Below are positions 18,634 to 28,205 of a stretch of 64,000 nt of DNA, piece by piece (the stretch's first letter is position 1; every line of letters begins with the position of its first letter). The translations under genes and the position numbers were made by a program. The stretch comes from Rhodobacteraceae bacterium QY30. Its GTDB lineage: Bacteria; Pseudomonadota; Alphaproteobacteria; Rhodobacterales; Rhodobacteraceae. The DNA lies in contig CP023454.1 in assembly GCA_002356635.1 (NCBI GenBank), positions 496,001 through 560,000 on the forward strand, in the 5' to 3' direction. The notes below the pieces were generated by a model that was not told the origin of the DNA, did no database searches, and saw nothing but the letters and a program-made list of their open reading frames with translations.

Positions 18634-18674
18634 ACACCCCTCCCCAACGAGGGGCGTGTATATGGAAGGATACC
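18634..18674 (+). ncRNA. Probable serC leader RNA (cis-regulatory)
   Basis: Two adjacent hairpins precede serC. The first is CCCCTC-CCCAAC-GAGGGG (18637-18654). In the second, GTAT pairs with ATAC with the Shine-Dalgarno GGAAGG in the loop (18657-18673), ending one base before the ATG. A conserved serC leader motif is known upstream of serC-serA operons in alphaproteobacteria, and position and layout agree. Folding of the ribosome site suggests control of translation start. Its ligand, if any, is not known to me. Confidence 0.55.
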
Positions 18675-19823
<1,149 letters not shown>

Positions 19824-19839
19824 TCCCCTGCCTTGGGAG

Positions 19840-19880
19840 CCGGGGCGCTGCCCCGGACCCCGGGATATTTTCGAAAAGAA
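19840..19880. repeat. Palindromic extragenic element between serC and serA
   Basis: CCGGGGC-GCT-GCCCCGG is a perfect 7-pair hairpin, followed by ACCCCGGGATAT and the palindrome TTTTCGAAAA. From memory, very similar strings (hairpin plus CCCCGGGATATTT and an AGAAG tail) recur in Rhodobacteraceae intergenic regions. I see only this one copy in the window. Confidence 0.5.
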
Positions 19881-19937
19881 GAAATCCGGCCGAGATGGGA
19901 CTCCGCGTCCCCTCGTGCCTGCAAGAGGATGGCACAG

Positions 19938-21530
19938 ATGCCCAAGGTTCTTGTTTCCGACCAGTTGTCCGAGACCGCCGTTCAGATCTTCCGCGATCGC
20001 GGGGTCGAGGTGGATTACCTGCCCGAAGTGGGCAAGGACAAGGAGAAGCTGGCCGAGATCATCGGCAATTACGACGGACTGGCGATCCGTTCGGCCACCA
20101 AGGTGACCGACAAGCTGCTGGAAAAGGCCACGCGGCTGAAGGTGATCGGCCGCGCCGGGATCGGGGTCGACAACGTTGACATTCCGGCCGCGTCGAAGCG
20201 TGGCGTGATCGTGATGAACACGCCTTTCGGCAACAGCGTCACCACGGCGGAACATGCGATTGCGATGATGTTCGCGGTGGCGCGGCAACTGCCGGAAGCC
20301 AGCGCCTCGACCCACGCGGGGAAGTGGGAGAAGAACCGCTTCATGGGGGTGGAGCTGTTCAACAAGACGCTGGGCGTCATCGGGGCGGGCAACATCGGCG
20401 GCATCGTCTGCGACCGGGCGCTGGGCCTGAAGATGAAGGTCATTGCCTATGATCCCTTCCTGTCGGAGGATCGTGCGCGGCAGATGGGTGTGCACAAGGT
20501 GGAACTTGATGAACTGCTGCACAAGGCGGATTTCATCACGCTGCACGTGCCCCTGACCGACAAGACCCGCAACATCCTGAGCCGCGAGAACCTGGCCAGG
20601 ACCAAGCCGGGGGTGCGGATCATCAACTGTGCCCGTGGCGGGCTGATCGACGAGGAGGCGCTGGTCGACGCGCTGAAGTCGGGCCATGTCGCCGGGGCGG
20701 CGCTGGATGTCTTTGCGGTGGAGCCGGCAACGGAGAGCCGGCTGTTCGGTCTGCCGAACGTGGTCTGCACGCCGCATCTGGGCGCCTCGACCACCGAAGC
20801 GCAGGAGAACGTGGCGCTACAGGTGGCCGAGCAGATGGCAGACTATCTGCTGACGGGCGCGGTGTCGAACGCGCTGAACATGCCGTCGGTCACGGCCGAG
20901 GAAGCCGCGGTGATGGGGCCCTGGATCAAGCTCGCGCAGCATCTGGGGGCCTTTGCCGGCCAGATGACGGACGAGCCCATCAAGGCGATCAACATCCTTT
21001 ACGACGGTAGCGTCGCCAATATGAACCTTCAGGCGCTGAACTGCGCGGCCATCGCGGGGATCATGAAGGCGACCAACCCGGACGTGAACCTGGTCTCGGC
21101 GCCCGTCGTCGCCAAGGAACGCGGCATTCAGGTGGCGACCACCCGGCAGGAGAAATCGGGCAGCTTCGACGGTTACATGAAGCTGACCGTGGTCACGGAC
21201 AAGCGTGAACGGTCGCTCGCGGGCACGGTCTTTTCTGACGGCAAGCCGCGCTTCATCCAGATCAAGGGCATCAACATTGATGCCGAGATCGGCCAGCACA
21301 TGCTTTACACCACGAACGAGGACGTCCCCGGCATCATCGGTCTTCTGGGGATGACGATGGGCAAGAATGGCGTCAACATCGCCAACTTCACCCTGGGCCG
21401 ATCGGGTGTGGGCAAGGACGCGATCGCACTGCTGTATCTGGACAACGCCATCGATCGGAAGGTGGTCGAGACACTGGAGGCCACGGGCATGTTCCAGCAG
21501 GTCAAGCCACTGGAATTTGAAGTGGGCTGA
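19938..21530 (+). CDS. serA: D-3-phosphoglycerate dehydrogenase SerA
   Basis: 530-residue long-form enzyme for the first committed step of serine synthesis. NAD-binding loop GVIGAGNIGGIVCDRA near residue 148; catalytic Arg in INCARGGLIDEEAL near residue 232; His in CTPHLGASTTEAQ near residue 280. An ASB domain follows, and a C-terminal ACT domain (DVPGIIGLLGMTMGKNGVNI) allows serine feedback. MPKVLVSDQ at 19938 matches the family start and has AGAGG 9 bases upstream; an ATG at 19929 is too close to it. Confidence 0.96.
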   Translation: MPKVLVSDQLSETAVQIFRDRGVEVDYLPEVGKDKEKLAEIIGNYDGLAIRSATKVTDKLLEKATRLKVIGRAGIGVDNVDIPAASKRGVIVMNTPFGNSVTTAEHAIAMMFAVARQLPEASASTHAGKWEKNRFMGVELFNKTLGVIGAGNIGGIVCDRALGLKMKVIAYDPFLSEDRARQMGVHKVELDELLHKADFITLHVPLTDKTRNILSRENLARTKPGVRIINCARGGLIDEEALVDALKSGHVAGAALDVFAVEPATESRLFGLPNVVCTPHLGASTTEAQENVALQVAEQMADYLLTGAVSNALNMPSVTAEEAAVMGPWIKLAQHLGAFAGQMTDEPIKAINILYDGSVANMNLQALNCAAIAGIMKATNPDVNLVSAPVVAKERGIQVATTRQEKSGSFDGYMKLTVVTDKRERSLAGTVFSDGKPRFIQIKGINIDAEIGQHMLYTTNEDVPGIIGLLGMTMGKNGVNIANFTLGRSGVGKDAIALLYLDNAIDRKVVETLEATGMFQQVKPLEFEVG

Positions 21531-21562
21531 CTTTCGGTTGTCGCAATCTCGTCGTAGAAAAC

Positions 21563-21597
21563 GGGTCCGGGGCGCATAGCCGCCCTGGGCCCTTTTT
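21563..21597 (+). terminator. Intrinsic terminator after serA
   Basis: GGGTCC and GGGCG pair with CGCCC and GGGCCC around ATAGC, followed directly by TTTTT. It lies about 30 bases past the serA stop and ends the serC-serA unit. Confidence 0.8.
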
Positions 21598-21613
21598 CGG
21601 TTCAGGAGACGAC

Positions 21614-22384
21614 ATGCGCAGCTATGCCATAGGCGACATTCACGGCCACCTTGACCATCTGATCGCCGCGCATGACCTGATTCTGGCCGACCGGACCCGG
21701 TGCGGCGACGACGAAGCGCCGGTCGTTCATGTGGGCGACCTGCCGGACCGGGGGCCGGACAGCGCCGGTGTCATTGCCTGGCTGATGGAACGGCAGCAGG
21801 CCGATCCGCGCAATGTGGTGCTGAAGGGCAACCACGACCGGATGTTCCTGCTGTTCCTGGACGAACCCCATCGGCGCGATCCGGGCCTGCGCGAAGGGCT
21901 GACCTGGCTGGACCCGCGGCTGGGCGGGGTCGAGACGCTGCTGTCTTATGGCGTGGCCAATGCCGACAGTCGCGCGCTGGAGGAGGTTCACGCCGAGGCG
22001 CTGCGGTCCGTCCCGCCGGCACATCGGGCATTCCTCGCCTCTTTGCCGACATCCTTTCTGCATGGGACGGCGCTGTTCGTTCATGCCGGGGTGCGGCCGG
22101 GGATCGACCTGCGGGCGCAGACCGAGACGGACCTGGTCTGGATCCGGCAGGGGTTCCTGGACAACACCCAGGACCACGGCGCCCTTGTCGTGCACGGGCA
22201 CACCGCGATCCACGCGGCCACGCATTATGGCAACCGGTTGAACATCGACAGTTCGGTGGCCTATGGCGGTCCGCTGTCGGCGGTGGTGGTCGAAGGGCGC
22301 GATGCCTGGCTTCTGACGGATGCGGGGCGGGTGCCGGTGGCGCGGGATGAACCCGCCGGAACCGCCCGCGGCCGGGCGCGTTGA
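21614..22384 (+). CDS. Metallophosphoesterase (PrpE/ApaH-like phosphatase)
   Basis: 256-residue calcineurin-like phosphoesterase of the serine/threonine phosphatase / diadenosine tetraphosphatase group. The metal motifs are all present: GDIHGH (residues 7-12), GDLPDRGPD near residue 38, GNHDR near residue 72, and VHGHT near residue 196. The start ATG follows GGAGACGAC. The substrate is open: protein phosphate or a nucleoside polyphosphate. It begins a four-gene plus-strand run with a lipid-kinase-like gene, a second phosphoesterase and creA. Confidence 0.85.
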   Translation: MRSYAIGDIHGHLDHLIAAHDLILADRTRCGDDEAPVVHVGDLPDRGPDSAGVIAWLMERQQADPRNVVLKGNHDRMFLLFLDEPHRRDPGLREGLTWLDPRLGGVETLLSYGVANADSRALEEVHAEALRSVPPAHRAFLASLPTSFLHGTALFVHAGVRPGIDLRAQTETDLVWIRQGFLDNTQDHGALVVHGHTAIHAATHYGNRLNIDSSVAYGGPLSAVVVEGRDAWLLTDAGRVPVARDEPAGTARGRAR

Positions 22385-22430
22385 ACGCCACCAGTCACGG
22401 GGCATCAGGGCGCAGATCGGCGGGAATGAA

Positions 22431-23342
22431 ATGAAAGGCCGGGTCTGCATCATCGCCAACAAGGGATCGGGCAAGCGCAACGCCGAACGGATCCGGCAGG
22501 CCGCGCGTGCGCTGGGCGAAGGCCTGGACGAACCGCCGGTGCTGCGGCTGGTCGGAAGCGGTCGGAAGCTGGGCGCCGCGGCCCGGGCGGCGGTGGCGGA
22601 GGGTTTCGACACGATCGTTGCGGCCGGTGGCGACGGCACGGTGGCGGCGGTGGCGGACGTACTGGTGGGCACCGGCGTGGCGCTGGCGGCGCTGCCGCTG
22701 GGGACCTTCAACTTCTTCACGCGGGGTCTTGGCCTGCCCGAAGACCCGGTGCGGGCGGCTGAAATGCTGGCTCGCGGACAGAACCGGCCGATGGATGTGG
22801 CCGAGGTGAACGGCCGGGTGTTCCTGAACAATGCCAGCCTGGGCATGTATCCTGCGATCCTGGCCCAGCGCGAGCATATCTATCAGAGGTTCGGCCGGTC
22901 GCGTCTTCTGGCCTATTGGTCGGTGTTGCGGACGGTCTTCACCTACAGCGACTCGGCCTGGCTGGTGGTTCACAGCGACGGCGACCGGCAGGTGGTGCGC
23001 ACCCCTTCGGTCTTTGTCGCGGCCTCGGCCTACCAACTGCGCTGTTACGGGCTGGAGGGTGAGGACCTGCTGCGCGAAGGCAAGCTTGCGGTGTTCATGG
23101 CGCCCGATGTCAGCCGCTGGCGGATGATCGGCATTGCCTTGCGGCTGGCCTGCGGACGGGCGCGGTCCTACCAGGATTTCACGCTGCTGGGCAGTTCGGA
23201 CATGCTGATCGAGGCGCCGCGTCGTCGGCGGCGCACCGTGGCGCGGGATGGCGAATACGGCAAGATGGCTGCCCCCTTCCGCTTCCAGATGAAGAAAGGG
23301 GCGCTTGTGGTGGTGATGCCGGACACCGCCGGCCGAGGCTGA
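22431..23342 (+). CDS. Diacylglycerol kinase family lipid kinase
   Basis: 303-residue protein with the DAGK catalytic domain. ANKGSGKRNAE is the N-terminal nucleotide loop, AAGGDGTVAAVAD near residue 68 is the signature GGDGT, and PLGTFNFFTRGLGLP near residue 90 is a second conserved loop. Members phosphorylate diacylglycerol, sphingosine or related lipids; YegS is the best-known relative. Start at 22431 because the domain begins at once (MKGRVCIIANK). It ends 3 bases before a second metallophosphoesterase gene. Confidence 0.88.
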   Translation: MKGRVCIIANKGSGKRNAERIRQAARALGEGLDEPPVLRLVGSGRKLGAAARAAVAEGFDTIVAAGGDGTVAAVADVLVGTGVALAALPLGTFNFFTRGLGLPEDPVRAAEMLARGQNRPMDVAEVNGRVFLNNASLGMYPAILAQREHIYQRFGRSRLLAYWSVLRTVFTYSDSAWLVVHSDGDRQVVRTPSVFVAASAYQLRCYGLEGEDLLREGKLAVFMAPDVSRWRMIGIALRLACGRARSYQDFTLLGSSDMLIEAPRRRRRTVARDGEYGKMAAPFRFQMKKGALVVVMPDTAGRG

Positions 23343-23345
23343 GCG

Positions 23346-24149
23346 GTGGTGCGGATCGTCCATATCTCGGATCTGCATTTCGGCCGGACGCGGGCCGAAC
23401 TGGTTCAGCCGCTGCTGGCGACCATCGCCGCGCTGCGGCCGGAACTTGTGGTCATGTCGGGTGATCTGACGCAACGTGCGACGGCCGACGAATTCCGCGA
23501 TGGCATGGCGATGATGCGTCGGATCACGGTGCCGGTCCTGATGGTGCCAGGCAACCACGACATGCCGCTTTACAATCTGGTGGCGCGAATGCTGGCACCT
23601 TTTGGGCGTTGGCGGCGTTGGGTGGGTGAACTGGCGCCGGTTTGTCGGGGGGCGGGGTTCTTGATCCTTGGAATGAATACCGCCGATCCTTTCGCGCACG
23701 AACGCGGCCGCGTCCGCCCGGCCGAACTGACGCGGGTCTGTGACGCATTGCGCGCGACTGGGCGCGATCGGCTGCGCGTCGTGGTCATGCACCATCCGCT
23801 GGCGGTGCCGCCCGGCGTCGACAAGGAGCCGATGCGAGGCGCAGAGGGCGCGGCCGAGGCGCTGATCGCGGCGGGGGTGGATCTGGTGCTGGCAGGGCAC
23901 CTGCACAGTTGGGGCGCTGATCCCTTCGCGGCACGGGGCTCCGGTCGCGCGGCGCTGTTCGTGCAGGCGGGCACGGGGCTTTCGACCCGGCTTCGGGGCG
24001 AGCCGAACGATTTCAACCTGATCGAGGCGCAGGACGACCGGATCGCCGTCACGCGCTATCATGTGGGAGCGGCGGGCACGGTGTTCGAGGCCGAGGCCCG
24101 CGCCGAATTTGTCAGAGGAGACGCAGGATGGGCAAGATCGGACGGCTGA
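23346..24149 (+). CDS. Metallophosphoesterase (3',5'-cyclic-nucleotide phosphodiesterase-like)
   Basis: 267-residue phosphoesterase of the CpdA/Icc-like group: ISDLHFG (residues 6-12), VMSGDLTQRA near residue 36, PGNHDMP near residue 64, VVMHHPL near residue 143 and LAGHLHSW near residue 180. The start is one of two adjacent GTG codons (23346 or 23349). It follows the lipid-kinase gene by 3 bases and overlaps creA by 22, so an operon is likely. Lipid-kinase/phosphoesterase neighbours suggest lipid-phosphate turnover, but this is inference. Confidence 0.85.
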   Translation: MVRIVHISDLHFGRTRAELVQPLLATIAALRPELVVMSGDLTQRATADEFRDGMAMMRRITVPVLMVPGNHDMPLYNLVARMLAPFGRWRRWVGELAPVCRGAGFLILGMNTADPFAHERGRVRPAELTRVCDALRATGRDRLRVVVMHHPLAVPPGVDKEPMRGAEGAAEALIAAGVDLVLAGHLHSWGADPFAARGSGRAALFVQAGTGLSTRLRGEPNDFNLIEAQDDRIAVTRYHVGAAGTVFEAEARAEFVRGDAGWARSDG

Positions 24150-24601
24150 CGGTGGGGATGATGGCGCTGGGACTTGCAACTGCGGCCGCCGCCGAGGAGG
24201 TGGGCCGCGTCGGCGTCGACTGGGTGGGCAACGACATCATCGTCGAATCCATCGTCGACCCCAAGGTCGAGGGCGTGACCTGCCATGTCGCGTATTTCGA
24301 ACGCAGCCTTTGGGATCGGGTCAGTCAGGGCAACTGGTTCGAGGATCCGTCCTACTCTGCTGTCGATTGCAGCCGGACCGGCACGATCACCCTGGGCGAC
24401 ATCAACCGCAGCGCAAAGGGCGAAGCGGTGTTTTCCGCCAGTCGCTCGCTGGTGTTCAAGTCGCTTCGGGTCACGCGGATCTATGACGCCAAGGCCCGGA
24501 CCCTGATCTATCTGGCCCATGCGAATGAACTGACGCAGGGATCGGGCAAGATGTCGATGTCGGCAATTCCGCTGCTGCCCGAGGACAAGGACGGGCGCTA
24601 G
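24128..24601 (+). CDS. creA: CreA family periplasmic protein
   Basis: 157-residue CreA-family protein, function unknown. Signal peptide residues 1-22 (LTVGMMALGLATAAAA, cleavage before EEVG). The conserved core is GNDIIVESIVDPKVEGVTCH, EDPSYSAVDCSRTG and ASRSLVFKSLRVTRIYD. Two Cys in the core (near residues 56 and 79) may form a disulfide. It overlaps the end of the preceding phosphoesterase gene. Confidence 0.88.
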   Translation: MGKIGRLTVGMMALGLATAAAAEEVGRVGVDWVGNDIIVESIVDPKVEGVTCHVAYFERSLWDRVSQGNWFEDPSYSAVDCSRTGTITLGDINRSAKGEAVFSASRSLVFKSLRVTRIYDAKARTLIYLAHANELTQGSGKMSMSAIPLLPEDKDGR

Positions 24602-24665
24602 TTGCGTCGGGCGCCACAAGGAAGTTAGGATGCGTACGATCTGAACGGGGAAGAGTGGACGACAC

Positions 24666-25841
24666 ATGACAGATATCGTGATCCTGAGCGGGCTTCGCAC
24701 CGCCATCGGCACCTTTGGCGGCAGCCTGGCCGGCGTGACCCCGATCGACCTGGCCACGGTGGCTGCGAAGGCCGCGCTTCAACGGGCGGGCATCGATGGC
24801 GGCCGGATCGGCCACGTTGTCTTTGGCCATGTGATCAACACCGAGCCGCGCGACATGTATCTGAGCCGCGTCGCCGCGATGCAGGCGGGCATTCCCGACA
24901 CCACGCCGGCGATGAACGTCAACCGGCTGTGCGGATCGGGGGCGCAGGCAATCGTCTCGGCGGTGCAGGCGCTGATGCTGGGGGATGCCGATTTCGCGCT
25001 GGCAGGCGGCGCCGAGAACATGAGCCGCGCGCCCTATGCGCTGACCACCGCCCGGTGGGGCCAGAAGATGGGCGACACCCGGGCGCTGGACATGATGACC
25101 GGGACGCTGACCTGCCCCTTCGGCACGGGCCACATGGGGGTGACGGCGGAAAACGTCGCGGCGGAACATGGGGTTTCCCGCGCTGATCAGGATGCTTTCG
25201 CGCTGGAAAGTCAGGCCCGGGCCGCGCGGGCGATTGCCGAAGGCCGCTTCAAGGATCAGATCGCGCCGGTCGAGGTCGCGGGGCGCAAGGGCACCGTCAT
25301 TTTCGACACGGACGAACACCCCAAGGCCACGACCCCCGAGGCGCTCGCCAGCCTGCGGCCCGTGTTCCAGAAGGACGGCAGCGTGACGGCGGGCAATGCC
25401 AGCGGCATCAACGACGGGGCGGCGGCGCTGGTGCTGGCGCGCGGCGCGGTGGCCGAGGCGTCGGGGCTGAAGCCCCTGGCGCGGATCGTGGGCTATGCGC
25501 ACGCCGGGGTTCGCCCCGAGGTGATGGGCATCGGCCCGGTCCCGGCGGTGCAGGCGTTGCTGGCCCGCACGGGCCTTGGGCTTGGGGATTTCGACGTGAT
25601 CGAGTCGAACGAGGCTTTCGCGGCCCAGGCGCTGGCGGTGAACCGGGCGCTGGGGCTGGATCCGGAACGGGTCAACCCGAACGGCGGGGCGATTGCGCTG
25701 GGCCATCCGGTCGGCGCGACGGGGGCGATCCTGACCGTCAAGGCGCTGCACGAACTGGCGCGCATCGGCGGGCGGCGCGGCTTGATCACCATGTGCATCG
25801 GCGGCGGGCAGGGGATCGCCCTGGCAATCGAGCGGTTCTGA
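24666..25841 (+). CDS. Acetyl-CoA acetyltransferase (thiolase)
   Basis: 391-residue thiolase II. The acyl-enzyme Cys is in [14 protein letters not shown] near residue 88, the His in [10 protein letters not shown] near residue 350 region, and the C-terminal catalytic Cys in [12 protein letters not shown] near residue 376, with [17 protein letters not shown] before it. It condenses two acetyl-CoA or splits acetoacetyl-CoA; as neighbour of glutaryl-CoA dehydrogenase it could perform the last step from crotonyl-CoA to acetyl-CoA. It ends 1 base before the convergent LysR gene. Confidence 0.93.
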   Translation: MTDIVILSGLRTAIGTFGGSLAGVTPIDLATVAAKAALQRAGIDGGRIGHVVFGHVINTEPRDMYLSRVAAMQAGIPDTTPAMNVNRLCGSGAQAIVSAVQALMLGDADFALAGGAENMSRAPYALTTARWGQKMGDTRALDMMTGTLTCPFGTGHMGVTAENVAAEHGVSRADQDAFALESQARAARAIAEGRFKDQIAPVEVAGRKGTVIFDTDEHPKATTPEALASLRPVFQKDGSVTAGNASGINDGAAALVLARGAVAEASGLKPLARIVGYAHAGVRPEVMGIGPVPAVQALLARTGLGLGDFDVIESNEAFAAQALAVNRALGLDPERVNPNGGAIALGHPVGATGAILTVKALHELARIGGRRGLITMCIGGGQGIALAIERF

Positions 25842-25842
25842 T

Positions 25843-26778
25843 CTAGCGCGGCAGGATGTCGGGTTCTTCCCCGTCGGGCGGGTCACGGGCCAGTTCGATC
25901 AGCAGCCATTCGCGGAAGGCGATCAGGGGCAGGTAGCCAGAATTGGTCTGTGGCCAGACCAGGTAGTAACTGCCATCCCCCGGCTCGGGCGGGCCCCATG
26001 CCGCGACCAGACGTCCTTCGGCCAGTTCGGGCCGCGCCAGGAACATTGGCAGCAGCGCCACGCCCAGACCGTAGATCGCCGATTGCATCATGGGCGCGAA
26101 CTGGTCGAAGAACATGCCCTGCGGGGCGCGTGCCACGACCCCCTTGCGGGCGAACCATGTGCTCCAGGCATGGGGGCGGGTTTCCAGTTGCAGAAGCGGC
26201 AGGCGCATCAGGTCGGCCGGCTGCTCGATCTGGTTGCGGACCAGGAAATCCGGCGCGCAGCAGGCCATCATCCGTTCGTCAAAAAGCTTTTGGTATTCGC
26301 TGCTGCCGGGCCAGTTCTCGACCCCGTAATGCAGCGCGGCGTCGAACCCTTCCGAAGCGAAGTCGAAAGGCCGCACCCGCGTGCCAAGGTTCACGGTGAT
26401 CCCCGGATGCGCCGCCATAAAGCCCGGCAGGCGCGGCGCCAGCCAGCGGGTTCCGAAGGTGGGCAGGATCGACAACGAGAGCGTTCCGCCCCCGCCCGCG
26501 TTCGACCGCAGCCGAACTGCCCCGCGCGAGATCAGGTCAAGTGCCTTTCTCACATCGCGGGCATAGGCGAGTGCGCCTTCCGTCGGCACCAGACGCCGCC
26601 GGTCGCGGACGAACAGGTCGACGCCCAACTGGTTTTCCAGGTTCTGGATCAGCCGGCTGACCGCCCCCTGCGTCAGGTCCAGGTCGCGTGCTGCGGCCAG
26701 CGTCGATCCGGTGCGGCAAACGGCTTCCAGCGCCGACAAAAGACTGAGCGAGGGGAGGGTGCGGCGAGGATATGCCAT
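25843..26778 (-). CDS. LysR-type transcriptional regulator next to gcdH (GcvA-like)
   Basis: 311-residue LysR-type regulator. Winged helix-turn-helix in residues 6-65 (LAAARDLDLTQGAVSRLIQN), then a periplasmic-binding-like effector domain with the GcvA-subgroup core FDAALHYGVENWPGS. It is divergent from gcdH with a 154-base gap holding a T-N11-A dyad right at its own start, so it probably controls both. The effector is likely an intermediate of lysine/glutarate breakdown. The start at 26778 is chosen because MAYPRRTLPSLSLL opens the domain; upstream codons lie in the regulatory region. Confidence 0.88.
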   Translation of the reverse strand: MAYPRRTLPSLSLLSALEAVCRTGSTLAAARDLDLTQGAVSRLIQNLENQLGVDLFVRDRRRLVPTEGALAYARDVRKALDLISRGAVRLRSNAGGGGTLSLSILPTFGTRWLAPRLPGFMAAHPGITVNLGTRVRPFDFASEGFDAALHYGVENWPGSSEYQKLFDERMMACCAPDFLVRNQIEQPADLMRLPLLQLETRPHAWSTWFARKGVVARAPQGMFFDQFAPMMQSAIYGLGVALLPMFLARPELAEGRLVAAWGPPEPGDGSYYLVWPQTNSGYLPLIAFREWLLIELARDPPDGEEPDILPR

Positions 26779-26805
26779 GTATGCGTTCCATGCATAGAAT
26801 ATGGC
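26774..26805. promoter_or_regulatory. Candidate LysR operator between the LysR gene and gcdH
   Basis: TATGC-N7-GCATA (26780-26796) contains the LysR consensus T-N11-A (T26782, A26794). It is nested in a wider dyad GCCAT (26774-26778) and ATGGC (26801-26805). It overlaps the first codon of the regulator, which fits negative autoregulation, and lies about 130 bases from the gcdH start. Confidence 0.55.
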
Positions 26806-26932
26806 CACAATAGCGCTGTTTTGCGCAAAAGGAACGCCGATAAAGAATACACCGACTCGGTCCGCGCCGATGGACGCCTGCCGAGGGCCTGATATGATCT
26901 GAAACGCCAACACCCGTTGCTGGGGGAGTGCC

Positions 26933-28153
26933 ATGACCGACAAACCGAAACTGAAAGCCAAGGACACGCCGGACCTGAGCCGGTTCGACTGGGAAGATCC
27001 TTTCCGTCTTGAGGACCAGCTGTCCGAAGACGAACGGATGCTGCGCGATGCGGCCCGGACCTATGCCCAGGACAAGCTTCAGCCGCGCGTCATTGCCGCG
27101 TACCGCGAAGAACAGACCGACCCGGCGATCTTCCGCGAAATGGGTGAAATGGGCCTTCTGGGCGTCACTGTGCCGGAAGAATACGGCGGACTTGGCGCCT
27201 CGTACGTCAGCTATGGCCTGATCGCGCGTGAAGTCGAGCGGGTTGATTCCGGCTATCGGTCGATGATGTCGGTGCAGTCGTCGCTGGTGATGTATCCGAT
27301 CTACGCCTACGGCTCGGAAGAACAGCGCAAGAAATACCTGCCGAAGCTGGCCTCGGGCGAATTCATCGGGTGCTTCGGCCTGACCGAACCTGACGCAGGC
27401 TCGGACCCCGCCGGCATGAAGACCACCGCGAAGAAAACCGCCAACGGCTATGTGCTGAACGGCGCGAAGATGTGGATTTCGAACGCGCCGATCGCGGATG
27501 TCTTCGTGGTCTGGGCGAAATCCGAAGCGCATGGCGGCAAGATCCGCGGCTTCGTTCTGGACAAGGGCATGAAGGGTCTGTCGGCCCCGAAGGTTGGTGG
27601 CAAGCTCAGCCTGCGCGCCTCGATCACCGGCGAGATCGTCATGAAGGATGTCGAGGTTGGTGAGGACGCGCTGCTGCCGCATGTCGAGGGGCTGAAGGGT
27701 CCGTTCGGCTGTCTGAACCGCGCGCGCTACGGCATCAGCTGGGGCGTTCTGGGTGCGGCCGAATTCTGCTTCCACGCCGCGCGCCAGTATGGTCTGGACC
27801 GCAAGCAGTTCAACCGCCCGCTGGCCAACACGCAGATCTATCAGCTGAAGCTGGCCAACATGATGACCGAGATCAGCCTTGGCCTGCAGGCCAGCCTGCG
27901 CGTGGGCCGTCTGCTGGACGAAGCCAAGGCCGCGCCCGAGATGATCTCGATCGTCAAGCGCAACAACTGCGGCAAGGCGCTGGACATCGCCCGGGTCGCC
28001 CGTGACATGCACGGCGGCAACGGCATCCAGGAAGATTTCCAGGTCATGCGCCACATGGTCAACCTGGAAACGGTCAATACCTATGAAGGCACCCATGACG
28101 TGCATGCCCTGATCCTGGGCCGCGCCATCACGGGGCTTCAGGCATTCTTCTAA
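26933..28153 (+). CDS. gcdH: Glutaryl-CoA dehydrogenase
   Basis: 406-residue acyl-CoA dehydrogenase that oxidises and decarboxylates glutaryl-CoA to crotonyl-CoA. The substrate is told by [17 protein letters not shown]: Arg109 and Ser113 correspond to human Arg94 and Ser98, which bind the distal carboxylate. Catalytic Glu385 is in [23 protein letters not shown] and the flavin-binding MWISNAP segment are standard. First gene of a plus-strand catabolic run; a GC hairpin (28161-28186) separates it from the E1 gene. Confidence 0.95.
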   Translation: MTDKPKLKAKDTPDLSRFDWEDPFRLEDQLSEDERMLRDAARTYAQDKLQPRVIAAYREEQTDPAIFREMGEMGLLGVTVPEEYGGLGASYVSYGLIAREVERVDSGYRSMMSVQSSLVMYPIYAYGSEEQRKKYLPKLASGEFIGCFGLTEPDAGSDPAGMKTTAKKTANGYVLNGAKMWISNAPIADVFVVWAKSEAHGGKIRGFVLDKGMKGLSAPKVGGKLSLRASITGEIVMKDVEVGEDALLPHVEGLKGPFGCLNRARYGISWGVLGAAEFCFHAARQYGLDRKQFNRPLANTQIYQLKLANMMTEISLGLQASLRVGRLLDEAKAAPEMISIVKRNNCGKALDIARVARDMHGGNGIQEDFQVMRHMVNLETVNTYEGTHDVHALILGRAITGLQAFF

Positions 28154-28160
28154 AGCAACC

Positions 28161-28186
28161 GCCGGGGGTCGTTCGCCGCCCCCGGC
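28161..28186 (+). terminator. Hairpin between gcdH and the E1 gene (weak terminator or attenuator)
   Basis: GCCGGGGG pairs with CCCCCGGC (8 pairs) around TCGTTCGCCG, followed by TTCC only. Without a run of T it may reduce rather than stop transcription into the downstream genes, or protect the gcdH mRNA end. Confidence 0.5.
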
Positions 28187-28205
28187 TTCCACATATCCGA
28201 GGGTC

